NCBI GenBank assembly: GCA_000018565.1
Contig: CP000875.1
Span: 2,309,199 to 2,373,198 of the forward strand
Source of the DNA: Herpetosiphon aurantiacus DSM 785
GTDB lineage: Bacteria > Chloroflexota > Chloroflexia > Chloroflexales > Herpetosiphonaceae
Direction: 5' to 3'
DNA: 64,000 nucleotides
The translations under genes and the position numbers were made by a program. The notes below the pieces were generated by a model. That model made no database searches. It was not told the DNA's origin and saw nothing but the letters and a program-made list of their open reading frames with translations. This document shows, in pieces, positions 7,975 through 14,875 of this stretch. Numbering within the stretch: position 1 is the stretch's first letter; each line of letters starts with the position of its first letter.

Positions 7975-9762
7975 ATGCGCACAGCCGACACTATTTTGGC
8001 AGTCATTCGTGATCGTGGGCAACGAGGATTGCCCTTAGCGCGTGTCTATCGCATATTGTTCAATGAGGATCTCTATTTGCGTGCCTATGGGCGGCTAGCA
8101 ACCAAACAAGGCGCACTCACCAAAGGAAGTACAGACGAAACTATTGATGGAATGTCAATGGCGAAAATTCATCGTATCATCGCCGATCTTCGCCGCGAGA
8201 CCTATCGCTGGACTCCAGTACGACGGGTCTACATCCCAAAAGCAACGGGAAAAACCCGACCTTTAGGGGTTCCTACATGGTCAGATAAGTTGGTTCAGGA
8301 AGTCTTACGCTCCATTCTCGACGCGTATTACGACCCCCAAATGAGCGACCATTCACATGGTTTTCGTCCGAACCGTGGATGCCATACGGCTCTTAAAGCC
8401 ATTCAGCGTTGCTGGACGGGCACACGGTGGTTTATTGAGGGTGATATTGCACAATATTTTGACACGATCAATCACACGACACTCCTCACAATATTGGCGA
8501 AACGCATCCACGATGGCCGTTTTCTTCGGTTGATCCAGACACTCTTGCAGGCAGGATATCTTCACGATTGGGTGTATCATCCGACGCTGAGTGGAACACC
8601 ACAAGGCGGGGTAATCTCCCCACTCTTGGCAAACATTTACCTGCATGAATTTGACCAGTTTGTCGAACATACGCTGATACCTGCCTATACCAAAGGGCAG
8701 AGACGGAAAGTCAATCCGGCCTATGCACAGATGGAACAACGAATCAGCAAATTACGTCGTCAACGGGAGTACGCAAGCGTTACCCCGCTCCTGAAGGAGC
8801 TTCGCACCCTGCCCTCCCGTGATGTGCATGATCCTGATTACCGACGGTTACGCTATGTGCGGTATGCCGATGACTTTCTCCTTGGGTTTGCGGGAACAAA
8901 AGTGGAAGCAGAGGCGATCAAACAGCAGATTAATGTATGGCTGTATGATCATCTCCAATTAAAACTGTCCACTCAGAAAACGCTGATCACGCACGCAAGT
9001 AGTGATCCAGCCCATTTTCTTGGCTATGACATCGTGACGCAACAGGCAAATAGCAAACAGACGGGAAACCGACGCATTGTGAATGGCCGGATCGCGTTAC
9101 GCGTAGCCCGCGCAACGATTACTGCGAAATGCAACCGCTATATGAAAAACGGGAAGGCTACCCACCGACCCGAACTGCTGAGCGAAACCGACTTTACTAT
9201 TATTGCAACGTATCAGCAGGAATATCGTGGCATTGTGCAATATTACATGCTTGCCCACAATGTATCGCATTTGCACCGCCTGCATTGGGTTATGAAGCAA
9301 TCCTTGCTCAAAACACTGGCTGCCAAACACAAAACAACTAGTGCCGTGATGCGAAGGAAATATCTGGCAACACAGCAGTTGCCTGACGGGCGCAGAATGC
9401 TCTGCATTCGCGTATTCGTCGAGCAACCAGCACGACCGCCACTCATAGCTCAATTTGGTGGGATTTCTTTGCGCCGCAATCCAATGGCAATCCTCAATGA
9501 ACGTCCACCCCAACTATGGAATGTGGGAACCGAAATTATCCAACGCTTGAAAGCGCAAGAATGCGAGCTATGTGGAAGCCATGAAGATGTGGAAGTCCAC
9601 CATATCCGCAGGCTTGCCAACCTAAAGCGATCGGGACGAACGGAAAAACCACAATGGATGCAACGCATGATTACGCGGCAACGAAAAACGCTCGTAGTCT
9701 GTTCTCAATGTCACCACCGCATCCATGCTGGAAAAACACTACCACAGCAAATCACGAAATAA
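7975..9762 (+). CDS. ltrA: Group II intron-encoded reverse transcriptase/maturase with HNH endonuclease domain
   Basis: 595 residues from ATG 7975 (GAAAGGAG 6 bases upstream); a longer in-frame GTG at 7939 lacks a ribosome site. RT motifs in order: YIPKATGKTRPLGVPTWSDK, HGFRPNRGCHTAL, IEGDIAQYFD, SGTPQGGVISPLLANIYLHEFD-type text and the catalytic YADD at 297-300. The maturase (X) domain follows, then an HNH zinc domain with CELC at 530-533, HHI at 542 and CSQCHHRIH from 576. It promotes intron splicing and target-primed mobility. No frameshift or missing catalytic residue is seen, so the element may still be active. Confidence 0.95.
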   Translation: MRTADTILAVIRDRGQRGLPLARVYRILFNEDLYLRAYGRLATKQGALTKGSTDETIDGMSMAKIHRIIADLRRETYRWTPVRRVYIPKATGKTRPLGVPTWSDKLVQEVLRSILDAYYDPQMSDHSHGFRPNRGCHTALKAIQRCWTGTRWFIEGDIAQYFDTINHTTLLTILAKRIHDGRFLRLIQTLLQAGYLHDWVYHPTLSGTPQGGVISPLLANIYLHEFDQFVEHTLIPAYTKGQRRKVNPAYAQMEQRISKLRRQREYASVTPLLKELRTLPSRDVHDPDYRRLRYVRYADDFLLGFAGTKVEAEAIKQQINVWLYDHLQLKLSTQKTLITHASSDPAHFLGYDIVTQQANSKQTGNRRIVNGRIALRVARATITAKCNRYMKNGKATHRPELLSETDFTIIATYQQEYRGIVQYYMLAHNVSHLHRLHWVMKQSLLKTLAAKHKTTSAVMRRKYLATQQLPDGRRMLCIRVFVEQPARPPLIAQFGGISLRRNPMAILNERPPQLWNVGTEIIQRLKAQECELCGSHEDVEVHHIRRLANLKRSGRTEKPQWMQRMITRQRKTLVVCSQCHHRIHAGKTLPQQITK

Positions 9763-9771
9763 ATCACTGGA

Positions 9772-9861
9772 GAGCCGGGTGCGGTGAAAGTCGCATGCCC
9801 GGTTCGGAGGGGGGCGGATGGAAAAGGACGCAAAGCGTACCTCGCCAGCCGCCTACCCTAC
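9772..9861 (+). ncRNA. Group II intron domains V and VI with 3' splice site
   Basis: Domain V spans 34 bases from GAGCCGG to CGGTTC with a GAAA loop and the AGC triad near its 5' end. Domain VI follows with a GGG/GGGCGG to CCGCCT-A-CCC stem. The single unpaired A at 9855 is the inferred branch nucleotide. The intron ends TAC at 9859-9861. Confidence 0.9.
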
Positions 9862-10032
9862 GTTATTGAGATCATTGGTACGAAGGTTATTGTTCAAAGT
9901 CCAGTATACCCCAATATAAGAATAGAAGTTGATAATATTGACGGAAAATCAATGAAGCCAGGTTTTCCTGCCAAAGTAATTATTACTGAACATGCTGATA
10001 ATAATCTTGTTAAGGCCAAATGGGCTAAGTAA
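9862..10032 (+). CDS. Exon 2 of the Cas7-insertion gene (C-terminal 56 residues)
   Basis: After removal of 7440-9861 the reading frame runs ...AAG GTT ACG | GTT ATT GAG... to TAA at 10030-10032. The 56 residues are strand-rich with alternating Val/Ile (IEIIGTKVIVQSP, KVIITEHADN) and look like a small beta-barrel; an S1/OB-like fold is an inference only. It follows the Pro-rich hinge of exon 1, as a flexible appended domain would. A gene caller working without the intron would instead report a spurious 82-codon ORF from 9784. It ends 9 bases before the csx1-type gene, whose ribosome site AAAGGAG overlaps the stop region. Confidence 0.88.
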   Translation, partial: VIEIIGTKVIVQSPVYPNIRIEVDNIDGKSMKPGFPAKVIITEHADNNLVKAKWAK

Positions 10033-10041
10033 AGGAGCTTA

Positions 10042-11295
10042 ATGATGTCCGTAAAGTTGATTACTTTCTTGGGTAATGTAAGAAAAACTGAGCAAAACCC
10101 CAAAGGCTATCAGTTGACCAAATATCAATTTCATGATGTTGAAGAACCTTATGAAACATGTTTTGTCGCTGATGCAATTGCAAGGAAATTTGCTGTTGAT
10201 GAGGTTCGTGTATTTGTAACGAAGGAAGCAATGGCAAACCATCTCGAAGATCTGCAACAAGCATTGCAAGATACAAATATTCCTGTTTATCCAGTAAAGA
10301 TCGAGACACCTGATGATAGCGATCGCTATATTTGGGATATTTTTAACAAAATTACCGATGAAGAAATTATTAAAAAACATGATTCGATTGTATTTGATGT
10401 GACACTTAGCTTTCGCTCTATCCCAATTCTGGCATTTCTTTCCAATATATATCTTCAAAAAATTCGGGAAACTGAATTAAAGGCAATTGTCTATGGAGAA
10501 TTTATACCTGGAACATCACCAACATATATGCGAGATTTATCAGTCTTTGCTAGAATTTTGGATTGGACAACCGCCGTCAGTACGTTTCAACAAACGGGCC
10601 GAGTGGAAAACTTAGCTGCACTTGCCAAGAATCTCGGTGGTGAGCCAGTTGAGCAATTTGCCAAGCAACTTGAAGCTTTCTCGCAAGAGTTGCTAGCGGC
10701 ACGGCCAGTTGGCACTACTTGGGCCGCCTCGAAATTGCCAGCCTTGCTTGAACAGGTCAAAAACGATTCAAGACCTGAATCAACACCACTTGGTTTGTTG
10801 CTTGATAGTATTGCCGAAACCTATCAGCAATTTGATCTGAACAGAGGGCCATTAGCGACACTTGATGCTACATATGAAGAAGCTAAGGTTAAGGATATTC
10901 AATTTCTTAAAATTCAGCTTGACATGATTAAATGGTATATCAAAAAAGGCTTGCCCATTCAAGCAACAACTTTAGCTCGAGAATGGCTTGTCTCACTTGC
11001 AGATTATTACCAAGATACAGCAGTTAATAGTTTTTCGTATAAAGAGCGTGATAAACTTAGCCGTTACATTAACAATTTTATACCCCCTAGTAATACTCCA
11101 AAGATACCTGATATTCAGCCAAGTAGTCGTTTAAAGCAACATGCTCAAGGTATTGCAGATGTATGGGATTCAATTCGTAATATAAGGAATGATATTGCTC
11201 ATTGTGGTTATGATCGACCCAAGGCCAAAGAAGCAGCTAAGTTACAGGCACATTTGGATTCACTTGAAGAAATGCTAGATCAACTATTACCTTAA
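10042..11295 (+). CDS. csx1: CARF-HEPN ancillary ribonuclease, Csx1/Csx2 family (TIGR02221-like)
   Basis: 417 residues. The N-terminal half is a Rossmann-like CARF domain: KLITFLGNVRK at the start, VRVFVTKEA, and the DVTLSFRSIPIL motif near residue 118-129 typical of TIGR02221 proteins. The C-terminal half is helical and carries the HEPN catalytic motif R382-N-D-I-A-H387 (RX4H). Such proteins bind cyclic oligoadenylate made by Cas10 and then cut RNA nonspecifically, so it fits the GGDD-containing Cas10 in the same operon. Two adjacent ATG codons (10042, 10045) follow AAAGGAG; either may be used. It lies 9 bases downstream of exon 2, so it is probably on the same transcript, beyond the intron. 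Confidence 0.9.
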   Translation: MMSVKLITFLGNVRKTEQNPKGYQLTKYQFHDVEEPYETCFVADAIARKFAVDEVRVFVTKEAMANHLEDLQQALQDTNIPVYPVKIETPDDSDRYIWDIFNKITDEEIIKKHDSIVFDVTLSFRSIPILAFLSNIYLQKIRETELKAIVYGEFIPGTSPTYMRDLSVFARILDWTTAVSTFQQTGRVENLAALAKNLGGEPVEQFAKQLEAFSQELLAARPVGTTWAASKLPALLEQVKNDSRPESTPLGLLLDSIAETYQQFDLNRGPLATLDATYEEAKVKDIQFLKIQLDMIKWYIKKGLPIQATTLAREWLVSLADYYQDTAVNSFSYKERDKLSRYINNFIPPSNTPKIPDIQPSSRLKQHAQGIADVWDSIRNIRNDIAHCGYDRPKAKEAAKLQAHLDSLEEMLDQLLP

Positions 11296-11566
11296 CAGGC
11301 ATAATTTCAAACGGAGAAGTGTGAGGAGTTGGTTTGCCCTCATCTTGATAATCTGTGCCAATCTGTGGCTAAAACTGGGGGTTGGGGAATTTAACGCAGA
11401 GGCGCAGAGGGTCTTAGGGGCTAGGGTTCAGGTACGTGGCACAGCAGAATAATTGGTGAAATTCGTGGAATTCGTGGCTAAAATCAAGCCTTCGTGTGCT
11501 TCGTGTTCTTCGTGGATCGAAAAAGGGATCAGGAACTAACCCCTGATCCCTAGCCCCTGACCCCTA
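11296..11566. repeat. Intergenic stretch with dispersed TTCGTG repeat element (11454-11522)
   Basis: No gene is visible. Bases 11393-11410 carry a CGCAGAGGCGCAGAGG motif. Bases 11454-11522 carry a roughly 65-bp element built of TTCGTG-type 9-mers flanking a GGCT...AGCC stem, nearly the same as one at 23242-23310. A short palindromic CCCCTGATCC / AGGGATCAGG text follows. No terminator with a T-run was found after csx1. Confidence 0.7.
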
Positions 11567-12319
11567 CTATTTAAACCGCACAATCCGAATGAAATCGGCA
11601 GCTTTGAGCGAGGCTCCGCCAACCAAGGCTCCGTCGATATCCGGCTGAGCCATCAATTCATCGACGTTATCAGGCTTGACCGAGCCACCATACTGGATAA
11701 TCACCGCATCAGCGGTTGCTTGATCGCTGAGCGCGGCCAATTCGGCGCGAATCCGGGCGTGCATGGCTTGGGCATCGGCTGGAGTGGCTGTATCGCCAGT
11801 GCCAATCGCCCAAACTGGTTCGTAGGCAATCACGACCCCGCGCAATTGCTCGGCACTTAATCCAGCCAAACTGCCGCGTAACTGCCCAACAACGACGCTC
11901 TCTGCTTGGCCACTATCGCGTTCGGCTTTGACTTCGCCAACACACACGATTGGCTTGAGGCCGTTGGCTAAGGCGGCATGGGCTTTGCGATTGATCAACG
12001 CATCAGTTTCGCCAAAATACTGGCGGCGTTCGCTATGGCCTAAAATCACATAGCTACAGCCCAATTCCTTGAGCATTTGGGGCGCAATTTCGCCAGTATA
12101 AGCTCCCTTGGCTTCGTAGTGCATATTTTGCGCACCCAAGGCCACGGCAGTGCCATCGAGTAATGGTGCTAAACTGCCCAACAAGGTGAATGGTGGGCAA
12201 ACCAACACATCACGATCGGTTAGATCGGTCAAATCGGCGCTGAGTGCTTCGACTAAGGCCACACCCTCACTGACCCCGTAGTGCATTTTCCAATTACCAG
12301 CCAACAATGGTCGGCGCAT
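11567..12319 (-). CDS. tpiA: Triosephosphate isomerase
   Basis: 250 residues, the normal length for the family. It interconverts glyceraldehyde 3-phosphate and dihydroxyacetone phosphate in glycolysis, in the cytoplasm. Catalytic residues are all visible: Lys11 in NWKMH, His95 in ILGHSERR and Glu167 in AYEPVWAIGTG; the phosphate loop GGSVKPDN is present near the C-terminus. The start is preceded by GGAGG 4 bases upstream. It is the last gene of the minus-strand tlyA-pcm-M50-tpiA group, 18 bases after the protease stop. Confidence 0.97.
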   Translation of the reverse strand: MRRPLLAGNWKMHYGVSEGVALVEALSADLTDLTDRDVLVCPPFTLLGSLAPLLDGTAVALGAQNMHYEAKGAYTGEIAPQMLKELGCSYVILGHSERRQYFGETDALINRKAHAALANGLKPIVCVGEVKAERDSGQAESVVVGQLRGSLAGLSAEQLRGVVIAYEPVWAIGTGDTATPADAQAMHARIRAELAALSDQATADAVIIQYGGSVKPDNVDELMAQPDIDGALVGGASLKAADFIRIVRFK

Positions 12320-12337
12320 ACATCCTCCAAAAAAGCT

Positions 12338-12982
12338 TTAGAAGCCAAAAACAAATAAGTTTGTGGCAATCGGCAGGTATTGTACAACAAACAACAGCCC
12401 GCCAACTGAGGCCATGGCAATAAATGCCCGCATGTCCCAGTCCATAATTTTAGCGCCATCCAATGGCCCATAAGGGATCATATTAAAAATCCCCAGTAGT
12501 GAATTGACCACATAGCTGTAGACGGAAATCTTAAACAGAAATTGGATGTTGAGAGTATTAGCGATTGGAATGAGCAGCAACGAAAGCAGCGCGATGACCA
12601 TATTGCTGGCTGGCCCAGCCGCTGCCACCAACCCAAGCTGTTTTTTGGTCAAATAACCACGATGATGCACAGCCCCAGGTGCGGCAAAGATAAATCCAGT
12701 TAATGCCAGCAGCACCGAAATCACCAACATGGCATCGTTGGCAAAAAAATGCGCTTCGCTGCCAAAGCGCCGCGCAACGACGCGATGGGCCAATTCGTGG
12801 ATGACGATGCCAAGGCCAGCGGCAATCCCCATAATAATCACGGCATCACGCAATGGCATAATATTTCGATATACCAAGGCAAAAGCCAGGGTTGTGCCCA
12901 GCCAAGCCTTGGCAAATTCAAAAAGTTCGTTGCGGGGTTTGTTATCTGAGCGAAATGGATAGCCAGCCTGTGGATTAAACAT
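12338..12982 (-). CDS. M50-family (site-2 protease-like) membrane zinc metalloprotease
   Basis: 214 residues with about five or six hydrophobic segments. Zinc-binding HELAH at 62-66 lies in a membrane helix, and PYGPLDGAKI at 170-179 provides the third ligand (Asp175), as in the NPxDG motif of site-2 proteases. There is no PDZ or CBS domain, which matches the short soluble-regulator-free branch. Its substrate is unknown. It starts 5 bases after the pcm stop and is followed closely by tpiA, so it is operonic. Confidence 0.88.
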   Translation of the reverse strand: MFNPQAGYPFRSDNKPRNELFEFAKAWLGTTLAFALVYRNIMPLRDAVIIMGIAAGLGIVIHELAHRVVARRFGSEAHFFANDAMLVISVLLALTGFIFAAPGAVHHRGYLTKKQLGLVAAAGPASNMVIALLSLLLIPIANTLNIQFLFKISVYSYVVNSLLGIFNMIPYGPLDGAKIMDWDMRAFIAMASVGGLLFVVQYLPIATNLFVFGF

Positions 12983-12987
12983 TGAGC

Positions 12988-13662
12988 CTACTCTCCTTCC
13001 GCTGTGGTTTCTGGTGCGTGCTCCCAGCCACCAGCGCCAATCAGCGGCACAAAGCGAACATTGCTAATCGTGGTTTTTTGCCAATTTTGGCCCTGCCGTT
13101 GTAGCCGAATCAATTGTTGATCCTGCGCATCGCCAATCGGGGCAACCAAGCGCCCGCCATCGTGCAACTGGCTGAGCAGCGTTTGGGCTAGTTGGGGCGT
13201 AGCCGCCGGAATGCTGATGGCATGATAAGGCGCTGCTGTTGGATAGCCCAATGAGCCATCGCCCCAGACTACCTCAATATTGACATAACCAAGATTTCTA
13301 AGCCGAACTTGGGTTTGTTGAGCTAGTGCTTGATGACGCTCAATCGTCACGACCTTGCGTACCAATTCGGCGAATACTGCGGCAGCATAGCCTGAACCAG
13401 CGCCAATTTCAAGTAGTTGTTCATGAGGATTTAGCAACAATTCCTGGGCCATCAACGCCACAATATATGGCTGCGAGATGGTCTGGCCCAAGGTTAATGG
13501 CAGTGCTTGGTCGCTATAGGCTTGGGCTTGCAAGGCTTCTGGCACGAACAAATGGCGTGGCACATTGGCCATTGCCGCCAAAATCCGCTGATCATGAATG
13601 CCTCGTGGGCGAAGTTGTTCGTCAACCATGCGCTGACGTTGCTGTTGCCAAACGTCGCTCAT
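12988..13662 (-). CDS. pcm: Protein-L-isoaspartate O-methyltransferase
   Basis: 224 residues, typical length. It methylates isoaspartyl residues in aged proteins using S-adenosylmethionine. LEIGAGSGY at 84-92 is the SAM-binding motif I. RHLFVPEALQAQAYSD and LTLGQTISQPYIVALM near the N-terminus are the conserved family blocks. The start overlaps the tlyA stop (ATGA). The C-terminus ends in a short acidic tail (ETTAEGE). Confidence 0.95.
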   Translation of the reverse strand: MSDVWQQQRQRMVDEQLRPRGIHDQRILAAMANVPRHLFVPEALQAQAYSDQALPLTLGQTISQPYIVALMAQELLLNPHEQLLEIGAGSGYAAAVFAELVRKVVTIERHQALAQQTQVRLRNLGYVNIEVVWGDGSLGYPTAAPYHAISIPAATPQLAQTLLSQLHDGGRLVAPIGDAQDQQLIRLQRQGQNWQKTTISNVRFVPLIGAGGWEHAPETTAEGE

Positions 13663-14462
13663 AAACCTAGCCCAATTAACGCTTGCGGCAGCGCAATTGT
13701 TGCAACCGCGTTGCGTTGAAAATAGCCCAAAAATTCGATATTACCCTCGGCTCCGGTAATTGGTGAGCGGGTCAATCCGGTTAAGCCTAAGCCCAAATTG
13801 TTGGCTTGCTGCGCGACTCGTTCGATCACCTGACGATGCACCGCCGAGTCGCGCACGATTCCGCCTTTGCCAACATGCTCTGGGCCAGCCTCGAATTGCG
13901 GCTTGATCAAGCAGACGATCCAAGCATCGGCTGTCAGCAACCGCAACATGGCTGGTAGTACCAAGCCCAGCGAGATAAACGAAACATCGACCACCCCGCA
14001 GGTGGCGAGTGGCGCTGGTTGTTGTTCGGCATGCGGCAGGTGCTCCAAATAGCGAATATTGGTGCGTTCAAGCACGGTCACCCGTGGATCTTGGCGAATT
14101 TTCCAATCAAGTTGGCCGTAGCCAACATCAATTGCATAGACATGGGCGGCATCACGTTGTAACAACACATCGCTAAACCCCCCAGTACAAGCGCCAACAT
14201 CAAGCGCTACGCAGCCCTGAGGATTAATATTAAAACTATCGAGGGCATGGGCAAGCTTGAGACCACCCCGCCCAACATAGGGCAAACTCGACTTTAGCGT
14301 GATTTGAGCCGCAGGATCAATCATCGTGCCAGCTTTGGTTTCGGCTTGGCTATTGACGATCACCTCACCAGCCATAATTAACGCTTGAGCCTTGGCACGG
14401 GTCGGCGCAAGTTGTAATTCAACTAATAACACATCCAAACGGTGTTTTTTTACCTTGGTCAT
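13659..14462 (-). CDS. tlyA: TlyA-family rRNA 2'-O-methyltransferase (S4 domain + FtsJ-like)
   Basis: 267 residues. An N-terminal S4 RNA-binding domain (about 6-65: RLDVLLVELQLAPTRAKAQ...) is followed by an FtsJ-type methyltransferase with LDVGACTGGFSD at 87-98. Homologs methylate 16S and 23S rRNA cytidines and were historically called hemolysin A. VSFISLGLVLPA and LIKPQFEAG are further family motifs. It is the first gene of the four-gene minus-strand group. No strong ribosome site is seen beyond AAAGGA about 8 bases upstream of the ATG. Confidence 0.93.
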   Translation of the reverse strand: MTKVKKHRLDVLLVELQLAPTRAKAQALIMAGEVIVNSQAETKAGTMIDPAAQITLKSSLPYVGRGGLKLAHALDSFNINPQGCVALDVGACTGGFSDVLLQRDAAHVYAIDVGYGQLDWKIRQDPRVTVLERTNIRYLEHLPHAEQQPAPLATCGVVDVSFISLGLVLPAMLRLLTADAWIVCLIKPQFEAGPEHVGKGGIVRDSAVHRQVIERVAQQANNLGLGLTGLTRSPITGAEGNIEFLGYFQRNAVATIALPQALIGLGL

Positions 14463-14875
14463 TACGCAGTCCTTTGTGTAAACTGGCTTTCATTTTAACT
14501 GAAACGCTGTAATTCAAAAAGGCTATAGAGCAAAGCTATCGACTATCAGGGATTTATTGGCTGTTTTGAATCCTAGGGCCACTAGCCTAACTTGGTGATT
14601 GATGGCGGTAACCCAGAGAGTAGAGCGATCTACACTGCTTAATAACTAGCTATGCCTCATTAGTCCACGCTTCATTATAGTGCTGTTCCATTGCAAGGGG
14701 GATAAATCGTTCGACAGGACGAATAGCCTATAGGCAGGCCTAGGGCTTGGGCTTATCGTGTAGCTTGCTTCCACTACTATTTGGTTGTTTCTTCAGCGCC
14801 AGCTTCAAGGCTTGCTGGGTAGTTTAGTGCGCCTTTTTTAGCGAGTGTACTTGGCGATTGTATAAAGGGGTTGCT
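14463..14875. other. Divergent intergenic region and long leader of the giant secreted protein gene
   Basis: About 410 bases between the divergent tlyA and giant-protein genes with no gene visible. It contains several short inverted repeats, for example GCCTATAGGC near 14729-14738 and GGCTATAGAGCAAAGC near 14521. I could not match it to a known riboswitch. AAAGGGG at 14864-14870 is the ribosome site for ATG 14876. Confidence 0.5.

Larger units (their letters stand above)
7440..9861 (+). mobile_element. Complete group II intron inserted in the cas7-insertion gene
   Basis: The 5' end reads GTGCGCC (group II consensus GUGYG) and the 3' end reads CCCTAC (consensus AY). Domain V is at 9772-9805. 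Domain VI at 9809-9858 pairs GGGGGGCGG with CCGCCTACCC, leaving A9855 bulged 7 bases before the 3' end, the expected branch point. A domain III-like stretch (TAGTAGTCGTGGGCGTAACGA) lies at about 7871-7891. The intron encodes its own RT/maturase in domain IV. The host frame is resumed exactly at 9862, which supports both splice sites. A 7-base pairing between exon bases 7433-7439 (GGTTACG) and 7658-7664 (CGTAGCC), with one G-U pair, is a candidate IBS1-EBS1. It appears intact and splicing-competent. Confidence 0.93.

Noticed and set aside
7975-9762. Retron, DGR or Cas1-associated reverse transcriptase
   Set aside because: YADD with a maturase domain, HNH and surrounding group II RNA domains identify an intron-encoded protein; no template repeat or cas1 is present.
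9784-10032. Independent 82-codon gene
   Set aside because: Its first 26 codons are intron domains V-VI; only 9862 onwards is coding, as exon 2.
1-14462. CRISPR array or adaptation genes (cas1, cas2, cas6)
   Set aside because: No regularly spaced direct repeats and no integrase or Cas6-like protein were found around the effector genes; they may lie left of the window.
14510-14640. Cyclic-di-GMP (GEMM) riboswitch
   Set aside because: GCAAAGC and a GGTAACCC-like text occur, but the flanking conserved helices and GGGCAAACC segment are missing.
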